From Metridium senile (lineage: Eukaryota > Cnidaria > Anthozoa > Actiniaria > Metridiidae), in NCBI GenBank assembly GCA_949775045.1, contig OX459097.1:9322619-9386618 (forward strand): a stretch of DNA of 64,000 nt, given 5' to 3'. The notes beneath the pieces are model-generated. The model did not search any database. It was not told the DNA's origin and worked only from the letters and a program-made list of their open reading frames with translations. Shown one piece after another: positions 47,901 through 59,745 of this stretch. The position numbers and the translations under genes are program-made. Position 1 is the stretch's first letter, and every line of letters begins with the position of its first letter.

Positions 47901-50165
47901 ATTTGCTTCAACATCCGTTCGATTTTGTTGAATGGAAACTCTTTCAACATCAATTCAACATCGATTCAACATGTTTCAACAATGTTGAAAGAGTTTAAAA
48001 GCGTTTAAACATTAACAAAATTGAACGGATGTTGAAGCAAATGTTGAAACCGTTTGCCCGGGCCATTAAGCAATTACCTAAAACATTATCTTTGAACACC
48101 AGAATAATCGCTTTCATCATCATAACCTCAACCAACAAAATTTGATTAGTCATGTTCCACTACCAAATTATTATCACAACCAAATTATTCTAATCATCCG
48201 TGATCATCAACACCATAACCAAAAATACCACCAAACATCGTTGCCATGCACCTATATTGTCACCATCATACACTGTTGTCCCTAACACCTTCAACTACTG
48301 TTACTACCATCATTCATTGTTGCCATCACCATGACAACAGCTACTGTACTGTCACAACCAGCACCATTATACACTCCCAATGATACTACCAACACCATCA
48401 ACTGATAGCACAATCACTACCATTATACACTGTTGTCCCAATGATACTACCAACACCATCAACTGATGGCACAATCACTACCATTATACACTGTTGTCCC
48501 AATGATACTACCAACACCATCAACTGATGGCACAATCACTACCATTATACACTGTTGTCCCAATGATACTACCAACACCATCAACTGATGGCACAATCAC
48601 TACCATTATACACTGTTGTCCCAATGATACTACCAACACCATCCACTGATAGCACAATCACTACCATTATACACTGTTGTCCCAATGATACTACCAACAC
48701 CATCAACTGATAGCACAATCACTACCATTATACACTGTTGTCCCAATGATACTACCAACACCATCAACTGATAGCACAATCACTACCATTATACACTGTT
48801 GTCCCAATGATACTACCAACACCATCAACTGATAGCACAATCACTACCATTATACACTGTTGTCCCAATGATACTACCAACACCATCAACTGATAGCACA
48901 ATCACTACCATTATACACTGTTGTCCCAATGATACTACCAACACCATCAACTGATAGCACAATCACTACCATTATACACTGTTGTCCCAATGATACTACC
49001 AACACCATCAACTGATAGCACAATCACTACCATTATACACTGTTGTCCCAATGATACTACCAACACCATCAACTGATGGCACAATCACTACCATTATACA
49101 CTGTTGTCCCAATGATACTACCAACACCATCAACTGATAGCACAATCACTACCATTATACACAATCACTACCATTATACACTGTTCTCATAATGACACTA
49201 CAACCACCAACAGCATACACTGTTGACACATATTTCATATTTCCATCATTGAATGACATCACATTTACTTGAATGCTACGAAATCATAAATGTCTTTATC
49301 TGTTCAAACCAGGACAGTGACGGTGCAAGAGAAGATGTACTAAAATGTCTGTACCTGAACCCCAACAACAAAGAAGTTCTGTCAATTTTCTCACGTCTTT
49401 TCCCTGGAAGGACAGTCATGGAAATCACCAAAGGAATCCTAGGAAAGGCCGCAGGACGTGCAGTGGAAGCACAAATACGGGACACATTTGGGCCTCAGCT
49501 TCTTTCGTATACAAAAAATGTTTCTGAATCCAATTCAAAGTTTTCGGGAAAGTCTGTTCTCCCTCCCATACGAGATGGAATGTTTCCAGAGATACGATCT
49601 TGTATGGAAGAACAAGATTTCCATATCAATATCATCAAAAGTAAAAAGAAGGTAAGAAGGAATTATTTTACCGTCGCTTCATTCTATCCATCTTCAGTCA
49701 AACACAATTCATTGTACCCTGGTTTCAGAGTGGCTTATTTTCTTTTATAGGGAATAATACGAGTCGCGAAGCGACGATAATCGAGTCGCGGAAAAAATAC
49801 TCTACCAAACAAACAAAATATATACAAAATATTCCTCAAAACTACTTAAACTCGTAAAAAATCCTCAAACCTCTGGCATCTAGGGTAAATTCATTGCTGA
49901 ATGTGAAATCAGAAGTGGATCGCCTTTTTTAAATAACTTTTACACTCATTTACGTTCTCATTTGTAGGCATCTGATGTGGTCAAGAAAGCACTAAATACC
50001 AGACAAAGTTTATCTTACAAAGGACCAAGGGTAACGTCCACAGTTACTCCTCTAAATACACCTGCAGGGTCATTAAAGACATTTAAATGGGAGGCTAGCA
50101 TTCCTGATAAGGCTCTCACATCGGTCAGAACTTCTAAACTAAAAGCTTTGACGTATGAAGCTTGA
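41985..50165 (+). CDS. Tetratricopeptide-repeat protein, ten exons (TTC6/TTC16-like)
   Basis: Exons: 41985-42307, 43273-43608, 44268-44397, 44956-45069, 45546-45646, 45916-46074, 46817-46905, 47571-47816, 49313-49651, 49968-50165; all GT..AG. The first exon encodes a Ser/Pro- and charge-rich head (VRFAQETTSSSSPKLRLSTP). The middle exons encode TPR helices, for example NRDYKAICCFNKAISLKP, DFQSAILNYKKACILDPEN, YTEALESFSRAAEMKPE, FYDEAIVLLNKAIKGEKDE and YLEAIDCLSTAISYNPR. The tail has AGRAVEAQIRDTFGPQLLSY and basic low-complexity sequence. About 677 aa, no signal or membrane segment, so likely cytoplasmic or ciliary scaffold; resemblance to TTC16/TTC6 is by layout only. Phases agree except at exon 8: a T6 run at 47576-47581 where five T would keep frame (CFFRASELHFAL). 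AATAAA follows at 50222. Confidence 0.85.
42308..43272. other. First intron of the TPR gene
   Basis: AT-rich; contains a dispersed-family copy at 42735-42990 (left end GGGAGACTCCCTATCC, GGCAGCTAAGC inverted inside, right end ACTTGGACAAAGAG). Confidence 0.5.
43960..44050. repeat. Dispersed repeat fragment in TPR intron 2
   Basis: GATGAAGGGCTAAAGCTCGA resembles a very common repeat word of cnidarian and other invertebrate genomes (recognition from general knowledge, not computed). Confidence 0.3.
44535..44610. repeat. Dispersed-family fragment (GACCTTTTAGGGTCG)
   Basis: GGGGGACTCCCTTAGAAAAT and GGTGCTCGATGGACCTTTT match the copy at about 4130-4200. Confidence 0.6.
45351..45499. mobile_element. 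MITE with about 28-bp TIRs
   Basis: AAAACTCATCTTGTAGGAGG and inverse at both ends; interior with an ATTTATTT/AAATAAAT palindrome. Intron 4 of the TPR gene. Confidence 0.75.
46227..46522. mobile_element. TIR element of about 296 bp
   Basis: CTTACAGCATAACGCGCCTT at the left and inverse AAGGTGCGTTGCGCTGTAAG at the right; similarity continues about 45 bases with GTGGCCACC. TPR gene intron 6. Confidence 0.7.
47302..47509. mobile_element. Short TIR element TACAGTGGAACCCC
   Basis: 14-base perfect inverted ends; the interior repeats TACGGCCACCCCG. About 208 bp in TPR intron 7. The ends resemble those of the element around 13459-13899 and the CAGTGAAA-type element near 50800. Confidence 0.75.
47879..48064. 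mobile_element. Foldback MITE GGCCCGGGCAAACGG
   Basis: Arms of about 45 bases (GGCAAACGGTTTCAACATTT and inverse). The interior repeats CAACAT words. TPR gene intron 8. Confidence 0.8.
48377..49165. repeat. 61-bp minisatellite, about 13 copies
   Basis: Unit contains TGTTGTCCCAATGATACTAC, CAACACCATCAACTGAT and CACAATCACTACCATTATAC. Two main variants (GATGGC or GATAGC). It lies in the intron 0.15 kb before exon 9 of the TPR gene. Confidence 0.95.
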
Positions 50166-50221
50166 ACACAGTTATTATTAATAGAACTTTATATATTTAT
50201 CAATTTAAAATTATCTAATAC

Positions 50222-50227
50222 AATAAA
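50222..50227 (+). terminator. Polyadenylation signal of the TPR gene
   Basis: AATAAA 57 bases after the TGA stop. Confidence 0.55.
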
Positions 50228-50577
50228 GTGTATATATTTTTATGAATTTGAAATTGCACTATTAAATCTATTTACGATTTTACGTTGTGTTGTTTTGTTT
50301 TGTTGTCATGTCCCAAACAAATGAAACTAAACAAAGGAACAATGATAGAACCCAAACCAACTCTGGCAATTTCAGTAATATTTTTTTATGAACACTAATA
50401 TAACCTTGCGCTGGCTAAGGTACAACCTAATAATAAAAATTTCGGAATTACTCTGGTAGTAAATACTCAAAATCAAACTTACAAAAACGGATACAAAATA
50501 CCTGTTCCGATAGCTAAATATGTTAAACTAAAAAGGTCCTTGTACCCAGATACCCGAAATTCCTTGTCGTCGTCTTA

Positions 50578-50720
50578 TAGAGCGGTTTTCGTATGACTGT
50601 GAAAAAGGCACGGTCACCGCACGGATACGGCAGAAAATTCGAACGTTTTTATAGAAACCACGGCAGTGACGCAGTCACGGCACTGCACATCCGTTTCACA
50701 GTCATACGAAAACCGCTCTA
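50578..50720. mobile_element. MITE with 27-bp TIRs
   Basis: TAGAGCGGTTTTCGTATGAC and inverse at the ends; GC-richer interior. 143 bp; flanked by TA on the left. Confidence 0.75.
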
Positions 50721-50799
50721 TCCTATAAGATCTACATGACGTAGTGGACGCAAAAAAAAACAAAAAAAAAACAAGAAGAATTCAGAAATAGAAATCACA

Positions 50800-51390
50800 G
50801 TGAAATGTCTATACCGGAAAATCCGGAATTATCTCCGGACATATAAACCGGACATCACTTTTGTCCCAAAATTCCCAATACGGCAAATAAAACCCCAATA
50901 AACCGATTCCCCTGCTATACCGGACATTTTTTTGGTACTGACTGTTATAGAGAGGTTTCACTGCATATACAAAAATATGGCGTACGATAAACCGGATCCC
51001 CTGCTAAATCGGACATTTTTTGGTGCCAGCGCTGTCTAGCGCTGTCCAGCTAGTACATGGGTTTGGACACAGCGTTCAGAATACGCGATATGATATCAAA
51101 TTAAAAAGGGAGCAAAGAACAAACACAAGCACAAAACGACAATAAGAAAATTGGCTTCTTTTCAAACGAACATGTGAGCAGAGTTTTGTTCCAAAATACT
51201 TAGGTGCATGGTGGGTATGAGTCTCCCCAATTAGTAGGGCACTTTATAATTAGACTTCATGCTAAATACATTGAGAGGATTAAAAAGAAAACTGATTCAT
51301 GATTTATTTACGAATGCACCACCACAATGGCATATAAGAGAAACACACATTTTATTAAATTTTGAAAATTATTAAATCACATACATTTTG
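50800..51390. other. Intergenic with ACCGGACAT-type repeat
   Basis: 50798-50965 has CAGTGAAATGTCTATACCGG at one end and AGAGGTTTCACTG at the other, with repeated ACCGGACAT inside. The rest is unassigned apart from a repeat word near 51215-51245 (GAGTCTCCCCAATTAGTAGG). Confidence 0.45.
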
Positions 51391-51827
51391 TTGATAACTT
51401 TCTTGAGGTTATTTTACAACCAAGACATGTTGAGTTTACCCTGTAAACGGTATAACATCTCCATTTGGATAACCGCCATGCTTGAAAGACAGTTTCTCAA
51501 ATAAATTGAAGAATTATTGAATATTTCGAATGAAAATTTGACCAAGGAGACTCGATTTATCGAGTTGATTCGATTCCCGTCTGGATTCAGTTTTTTTTTT
51601 CTGAATCCTGATGGTCAAATTCCCAGCATTTCGGCGTGTCGAAAACACATAATCAAAACATATTTTTCATTGGTTCTCTAAAAGTCAGTTGAGGTTAATT
51701 AATTTAGTTAAAACATCTTAGTTTGCCAGATATGGTTAAGTCGTGCTTGCCAAACCATTTTAACATAACGCAACTCATATGCATCTTTTTCATCTATTTC
51801 ATTTTCTATATATATTTCATTGGTTCT

Positions 51828-52196
51828 TTAAAAGTCATTTTCCAGGTTATCATCTGGTTCATGCTCGCCAAACCTTTTCATCATAACGCGTGTAGTCGTA
51901 CGAGTCTTACAGTAATCATCAAGGGCATGACAAGTGGCATTTCGTCGATAGCCTGCCTTTTTACGACCACCCTTTGAACAGGAGAAACACCTCTTGGTTG
52001 AATTAAACATTTCATGGTCTACTTTTACTGAACAACCCATGCAATAATGTATAGTTGGAGATCCCAAAGATAGAGGTGTATTTCCGCCACTTGCGAAGGA
52101 ATCTATCTTTTGAGCATGGGACGAAATGGCTGTGTTAGACGGAGTTTTGTCTTGATGGCTACAATCAAAAGAGGAGGAGCCGTTCGAGTCATTCAT
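51828..52196 (-). CDS. Cys-rich protein of unknown family, copy A
   Basis: 122 aa, single exon as read. The N-terminal part is Ser-rich and polar (contains CSHQ). The C-terminal about 75 residues have six conserved Cys (CxxC, CxxC, then C-x6-C), basic GGRKKAGYRRNATCHALDDYC, and an acidic end EPDDNLENDF. The spacing suggests zinc binding (inference). It is not a family I can name. Its paralogue is at 59746-60309; the last 50 residues are identical there. There is no signal peptide, and the basic stretch could be a nuclear signal or nucleic-acid contact. The surrounding DNA is also duplicated (51390-52520 against 59280-60900). Confidence 0.6.
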   Translation of the reverse strand: MNDSNGSSSFDCSHQDKTPSNTAISSHAQKIDSFASGGNTPLSLGSPTIHYCMGCSVKVDHEMFNSTKRCFSCSKGGRKKAGYRRNATCHALDDYCKTRTTTRVMMKRFGEHEPDDNLENDF

Positions 52197-52496
52197 GTCA
52201 GATTATCCACAGTTTCCCTTTAGTCAGAACTTTCAGCCTAACCTCTCTTCGGTCCTCCAGTTACGGCACTGAGAAACGTTTGAAAACATCACGACTATTT
52301 ATTGACGGAGAGGTTGTTTTTCTCTTGTTTTTCTGTTTTGTTAAAAAACATAGAAAGTCATAATTAAGAACTTACGCCCTAAATAAGCAACAGTATGGGT
52401 GTGACTCATTATGCAAGCTGTCAATTAGTTTTTTGAGTGCCAAGATTAATTCATTATGGGTGTGACCCATTAATTAAAGGGAATGATAGTAGAAAA

Positions 52497-53500
52497 ACAA
52501 CTACACGTTTGAACTACTACACGTTTTAACTACTACACGCGTTTTAACTACTACACGTTTCAACTACTACAGCTTTTAACTACTACACGTTTGAACTACT
52601 ACACGTTTGAACTACTACACGTTTGAACTACTACACGTTTGAACTACTACACGTTTTAACTACTACACGTTTTAACTACTACACGTTTTAACTACTACAG
52701 CTTTTAACTACTACACGTTTGAACTACTACACGTTTTAACTACTACAGCTTTTAACTACTACACGTTTTAACTACTACACGTTTTAACTACTACACGTTT
52801 TAACTACTACACGTTTTAACTACTACACGTTTTAACTACTACACGTTTTAACTACTACACGTTTTAACTACTACAGCTCTTAACTACTACACGTTTTAAC
52901 TACTACACGTTTGAACTACTACACGTTTGAACTACTACACGTTTGAACTACTACACGTTTTAATTACTACACGTTTTAACTACTACACGTTTGAACTACT
53001 ACACGTTTTAACTACTACAGCTTTTAACTACTACACGTTTTAACTACTACACGTTTTAATTACTACACGTTTGAACTACTACACGTTTTAACTACTACAC
53101 GTTTTAACTACTACACGTTTGAACTACTACACGTTTGAACTACTACGTTTTAATTACTGCACGCGTTTGAACTACTGCACGCGTTTGAACTACTACACGT
53201 TTGAACTACTACACGTTTGAACTACTACACGTTTGAACTACTACACGTTTTAACTACTACACGTTTGAACTACTACACGTTTGAACTACTACACGTTTTA
53301 ATTACTACACGTTTTAACTACTACACGTTTTAATTACTGCACGTTTTAACTACTACACGTTTTAACTACTACACGTTTTAATTACTACACGTTTTAACTA
53401 CTACACGTTTTAATTACTGCACGTTTTAACTACTACACGTTTTAACTACTACACGTTTTAATTACTACACGTTTTAACTACTACACGTTTTTTAAAACTT
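52497..53500. repeat. 16-bp minisatellite, about 60 copies
   Basis: Units AACTACTACACGTTTT and GAACTACTACACGTTT, with CAGCTTTT and TGCACG variants. It begins directly after AATGATAGTAGAAAAACAAC upstream of Cys-rich gene A. The paralogous locus near 60870-60905 has only three units. Confidence 0.95.
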
Positions 53501-53513
53501 CTACACGTGTTAA

Positions 53514-54249
53514 GGTTACTGTAACCCTTCGCGGGGTCAAACTTGGTCTCTCAGTTTAAAAAATCACTAGCGCATCGAATTAATATTTTTCCTCACATAT
53601 TATACATCATTTTAAAGCTAATAACCATAGAATACGAATATATAGTTTTTGTAGTCACAATATTTATATCTAATGAGTTTGAGCACTCTGAGCTCAAACG
53701 TTGATATCTCCGATTGACTGTGTTTAAAAGAGTAATGTAGCAACGTGTTTTATTGAATTGTCAATATAACTGCTTAATATCAATCAACACATAGCTGTTA
53801 ATCAGATCGTGTGAGCGTTTATTGATCTTTTATTTGGTTCAAAAATAAATTGGAGTTAAATTTACATAACTCTAAATTTTACGTGTAATTTGAAACTTTC
53901 TGTCATAAATCAAAAACTAAATAAAATATCATAAAACGCTCACACGATCTGATAACCAGTTATGTGTTGATTGATATTATGCAGAAATACTGACATTAAA
54001 ATAAAACGCGTTACTACATTACTCTTTCAAACGCAGTCAATCGGAGATACCAACTTTTCAACTCGGAGCTCTCAAACTTATCAAAATCTTAGATCAATAT
54101 TATGATTTCGAAAACTACAAATTCGTATTCTATGACTATTCAGCTTCAAAATGATGTATAATATGTGGGGATAATATCTAATCCGAAGCGCTAGTGATTT
54201 TTTTTTAACTGAGAGACCCAGTTTGACCCCGCGAAGGGTTACAGTAACC
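53514..54249. mobile_element. 736-bp foldback element with TTAA target duplication
   Basis: Ends GGTTACTGTAACCCTTCGCG and inverse, flanked on both sides by TTAA (53510-53513 and 54250-54253). Almost the whole element is one inverted repeat with arms of about 360 bases (shared words include CTCCGATTGACTG, ATCAATCAACACATA and GATCGTGTGAGCG). The locus-B equivalent lacks it, giving an empty-site comparison. TTAA fits piggyBac or Kolobok-type transposases (family knowledge). Confidence 0.85.
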
Positions 54250-54337
54250 TTAAATAGAGTGATTTACCTACGTCCGTGAAAGAAAAATTACAAACTAAAC
54301 TAAAAAATTTCGCTGCGGAAGGAGATACTTTTTGCAA

Positions 54338-56160
54338 GTTCAAGTTCAAGTTCAAGTTTATTTACACACTGTATATAATATTTACATAAATTGGTCTATT
54401 TATTTGTATTTACAAGATATGACTTAAATAATATTTAGTAAATTATAATACAAAAATACAAATAATAACTATAGTAAGTGTGCAGTGATGGTTTAAGTAG
54501 TGTAAACTTTCGAGTAAACCACCACTACAGACAATATATATATGCTATTCAGTGGTGAGAGTACTAGGCTAAACTAGCTAAAATATACTAAATGGCTATT
54601 TATATACTTATAAGATATTTTCATTGTTGCTTATTGAGTAGATAAGCTTTCAAAGATTTTTTGAAAATATGAAATGATGTAATATTTTTAAGAGTCGTTG
54701 GGATTTCTTCCCATAGTTTCGGTGCAGTGAAAGCAAAAGTGAACTGACCATAATTGGTCCTGGCATAAGGCGTATAATAATTTCTATTTGAAGAGTACCT
54801 AGTATTATACGAATGAATAGTTGAAATAGGTTTTAAGACTGACCAGAAGACCTTTGGCACTTCTGACTTATTATGATCAAGTTTATGAATAAAGCAACCC
54901 ATTTTGAACTTCAACAAATTGTTAAGATTCAAAATGTGAAGTAGATTATAAAATGATATTGCACTGTCACTGCATATTTACTTGCGAAGAATATTGTTCT
55001 TATGCATTTATTATGCAGAGTATGTATTTTAGTTAGATGAGTTTTATATGTATTACCCCATGAGAGTAAGCCATATGAGAGATATGGATAAATAAGCGAG
55101 TAATAGACATCCTTTAAGGTTTTTAAATTGACAAAATGTCTTAATTAATTTCCTAATTATCCCAATATTTTTTGCTATTTTACTAGTAACATGCTTAGTA
55201 TGAAAACTCCATTTGATATTTTCATCAACATAAATACCCAAATACTTTATAAATTCTTTTTGTTCGATGTTATTGATTTTAACTGAAACATTACTCCTTT
55301 TTTGAGGAGATGTGATAATAAGATAGTTGGTTTTCTTAAAATTGACAGATAGCTTATTAATTTTACAATACTTCATAACATGGGTTAATTCCTCATTTAC
55401 TACTTTTTCAACTTCACTAGATGTTGAGCCAGCATAAAAGATGTTTGTATCGTCAGCAAACATTCGGAAACTAAGTTTTTCAGAAACATTGGGTAGATCA
55501 TTAATATAAATTAAAAATAGGAGAGGCCCAAGTGTAGATCCTTGGGGAACTCCACATGTTATCTCTTTCTGACTGGATTCAGCAGTATCAATCTTGACAT
55601 ACTGTCTGCGTTTACTTAGATAACTTTTAAACCATTCAAGTGGCATACCTCTAATTCCATATGCATACCGTTTTGTGGCAAAACTGCATGATTTACAGTA
55701 TCAAACGCTTTAGTGAAATCTAAAAATATGCCGCAAGTAATTTTTTTATCATCGATTGCTTGTTTCATCATATCACATCCTCGGGAACCCAGGGGTATTC
55801 TTCTGTCGCTCGTTTCTCGCTTCCACAAAATATACCCCTGGGAACGTAGTCTGTTGGAGCTTGTTCCGGAAGTCAAAATTCAAACTTATTTAACGACTTT
55901 CTTTGAATGGTTATCTTGATTTTCATTGGTCGACCTAATAAGGTCGACCAATCAGGAAAGAGCTGAATTTTGACTTCCGGAACAAGCTCCAACAGTATAC
56001 GTTCCCAGGGGTATATGTTGTGGAAGCGAGAAACGAGCGACAGAATAATACCCCTTGGTTCCCGAGGATGATCATATCAAGGCTTTCAAGTATGGCGTGT
56101 TCAGTGGAATGTTTTTTCCTAAAACCCCAATATGCAAGACAAACCCCAATATGCAAGACA
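54338..56160 (-). pseudogene. LINE-type non-LTR retrotransposon, 5'-truncated and broken
   Basis: The minus strand reads from FRKKHSTEHAILESLDMI (about 56100) through IFLDFTKAFDTVNH, then CGVPQGSTLGPLLFLIYIND, MFADDTNIFY (catalytic FADD) and YLGIYVDENIKW, to a C-terminal HSYNTRYSSNRNYYTP-type region (54621-54932). Frames change several times. The 3' end carries a (CTTGAA)n tail at 54338-54358. The RT resembles the CR1/L2/Jockey group. A foldback element (55776-56070) splits it. No endonuclease region is seen. Confidence 0.85.
55776..56070. mobile_element. Foldback element with 9-bp target duplication inside the LINE
   Basis: 295 bp, arms of at least 110 bases beginning CATCCTCGGGAACC. Flanked by ATCATATCA at 55767-55775 and 56071-56079. 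Removing one target copy and the element rejoins the LINE reading frame between SLDMI and KQAIDDKK. A 9-bp duplication with long TIRs fits Mutator-like elements (family knowledge). Confidence 0.88.
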
Positions 56161-56220
56161 AACCGACATAAAACTAGCTTCCTTATAGGAGGAGCACTAA
56201 ATTACGACAATACAAATTAA

Positions 56221-56468
56221 ATTATACAGTTTTATATGAATATGAATATTGTATATTTGTAAATATGTATATATTCAAGCATATATATAGGTTATTTTAC
56301 CGGCCGGGAGGTCCGGATAGGAAAAAAACTGTGCCCGAGGTCTTGAATTTACGGCTCGAGGCCTCCGGGCTGATAATTAAAACACTCGATTTACATGTCC
56401 ATAACAAGTGGAATGACAGCTTAAATAGCTAAAGAATGTTTTGTTTGTGAGTTCAAGTTCCAGCGTTC
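56221..56468. other. Spacer with CCGGGAGGTCCGG repeat
   Basis: 56299-56385 has GGCCGGGAGGTCCGGATAGG and inverse-like GAGGCCTCCGGGC, a small dispersed palindromic repeat, next to the recombinase 3' end. Confidence 0.45.
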
Positions 56469-57867
56469 TCAATCGGAATCAGAATCAATGATTCTTCGTC
56501 GCTTCTTCGCCGGCTCAGGAACAAACGGTGTGTTTGAGATGTTTACAGTGAAAGAACATCCCTCAATACGACCGATTGTCGCTCCAGTAAACATACCAGC
56601 TGCTGTCCCAGATGTTGTTTGGGTTGCTGTTTTCGGCTGCAATAGATCCAGCACATTATTCCGTCCAACTTCATCGGAACTGGAAGGTCTTGTAGTTAGT
56701 TCTTCAGTTTGGCTTTGATCGGTTTCTGAACGACTGAGAACCATGGATATTTGTCGCTGGTGATTGACTGAAGCTGTAGTGTAAGAATCAAGGCTTTTGT
56801 GATTCTTATGCCCACTTAACTGTGCCACATAGTTCACTGGAACTTCGGCGTTCATTAGGCGGGAAATACAGGTCTTCCTCACGCTGTGGTTCGTGACATT
56901 GCCAGTCAAACCAGCTCTCTTGGCAGCTTTGGATAAAAGCTTCCCAATTTCGTTCTTTCCGAGTGGCGACCTTGCATACCAAACCTGGTTATTTGACTTC
57001 CTTCGGTGGTTAATTGCAAGGTAAAATGGGGACTCAGGTGTGTTCATCTCTTCTGGACGGTGACTCTTGAAAATGTTGTAGTACTTCACTGGGCAGCGCT
57101 GGTTGTTTGTCGCTTGAGCCATCGGCGGAAACGCTCGTGTATGGCCGTCTCCATGGCGGGTCTTTGAACCTCTCTCGGAAACCCATACAAGAACTGTATT
57201 GCCTGTCACTGCATCTTTTTCCAGGATAATGTATCCCCACTTCAACTTACGGCTTTCATCTCGGGCTCGGAACCCGAAATGAAGCGAGAGCAGCCACCAT
57301 ACGGTTCTCTGAAGAGCTTCAGGATTCTGGTCGCCGAACTCGCCCGAAGAAAACAACAGATCTTCCTCCTCCTCGGTGAGCTCGCGAGCGGCTTGAGGAC
57401 GGTTTCCCTTGGCGTTCACTTAAACTAGTTGCTTCTTCTTCGAGCTAAGGACTTCTCTGGACTTTATAAACTCTTTGTCTTTCAATATGTTGATGGTTGA
57501 CTGCTTATCATTCAGATAACGTTGCAGACTTCTGTGAAACGAAGTAAGACTTGTAGGCTCGTAGGCTTCGCCGTCTTTCTTGCGGATTTCCATGAAAAAA
57601 ACGGCAAACAAGCATGTTCAGCTCACTAGCAGGTATGTCCTCTATTTGTCTTCGCTCGTTTCTGTCGCTGAGAAATCTTTTCCAGACATTTATGTCGTAC
57701 TTTGTTTTATTTACGGTGTTTTCTGGTCGTTGAGCGCTGATAAAACTTTGCACTTCATCAATTGTGAAACTGTTTTCTGATGACTTTTCTCCTCTGTTTT
57801 CTTTGTCAATGCCATCATCGTTGTAGTAAAATTCGCTTTCACTGTGTTCGCTTTCATCGGAATCCAT
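56469..57867 (-). pseudogene. KIAA1958/DUF3504-type tyrosine recombinase (Crypton-like), two lesions
   Basis: Starts MDSDESEHSESEF at 57867. The N-terminal core-binding part contains FISAQRPENTVNKTKYDIN and VWKRFLSDRNER. The catalytic part (57419-56469) has the full tyrosine-recombinase set: Arg in FGFRARDES, HSVR (His178 and Arg181 of that fragment), SGHKN (His204) and the nucleophile Tyr213 in SLDSYTTAS. The tail AKKRRRI looks like a nuclear signal. Two lesions: one extra T in a T7 run near 57598-57604 shifts CRFF out of frame with MEIRKKDGEAYEP, and an in-frame TAA at 57420-57422 separates KKKQLV from NAKGNRPQAARELT. Otherwise about 465 codons are well preserved, so decay is recent, or the lesions are sequence errors. 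No TIRs, as expected for Cryptons. Confidence 0.85.
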
Positions 57868-58319
57868 ATTGAAGTAAAAAAACAAATTCGCTTTAGTGTA
57901 GTAAACAAACAACAAAATTGTTAACAACGATAAAAGCTGCCATTAAATTTTGCCGGCTACTTGGATACCGTGACCGTGGTCAAGATATCGTAAAAAGCCG
58001 CCCGCTCGCGGAACCAATCAAATTGCAGGATTTAGTAGGATACCGCCCGCTCACACACAGAAAAAAAATAATTTATCTTATTACTCAATGTACCATAATT
58101 ATTATATGTTATATTTAGAGGGTCCTGAAGGGATAGAGGAGAAAGGAGAAATAAATAAAAGAAAAGACGGAAACAAGAAAATTGATTTGTTGAAAGCGGT
58201 TCTCTTTCGATGCAATCTTTACGAAAAAACAAACGAACATGTTCAAGCAGAATTGTGTATTTGAAATATTTGAAACAAAATATAGTTAGTCACCACAACG
58301 GCATATAAAGAGATACACA
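57868..58319. other. 5' flank of the recombinase
   Basis: Contains a short direct repeat AACCAATCAAATTGCAGGATTTAGTAGGATACCG-type region around 58012-58045 (similar words at 41085-41105) and GAGGGTCCTGAAGG at 58119. No gene. Confidence 0.4.
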
Positions 58320-59430
<1,111 letters not shown>

Positions 59431-59745
59431 GAAAAATTGACAAAAGAGACTCGATTTATCGAGTTGATTCGATTCCCGTTTGGATTCAGTCCTTTTTTCT
59501 GAATCCTGGTGGTCAAATTCCCAGCATTTCGGCGTATCGAAAACACATAATCAAAACATATTTTTCATTGGTTCTCTAAGAGTCAGTTGAGGTTAATTAA
59601 TTTAGTTAAAACATCTTAGTTTGCCAGACTATCATATGGTTCGTGCTTGCCAAACCATTTTAACATAACGCAACTCATATGCATCTTACGAAAACAAATG
59701 TCAAATTATTCACATTTCATTTTCTATATATATTTCATTGGTTCT

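Noticed and set aside
52497..53500. CRISPR or telomere-like repeat
   Set aside because: 16-bp contiguous units without spacers and not a known telomere repeat; a minisatellite.
56488..56718. Plus-strand open frame of 76 codons
   Set aside because: Antisense shadow of the tyrosine recombinase C-terminus.
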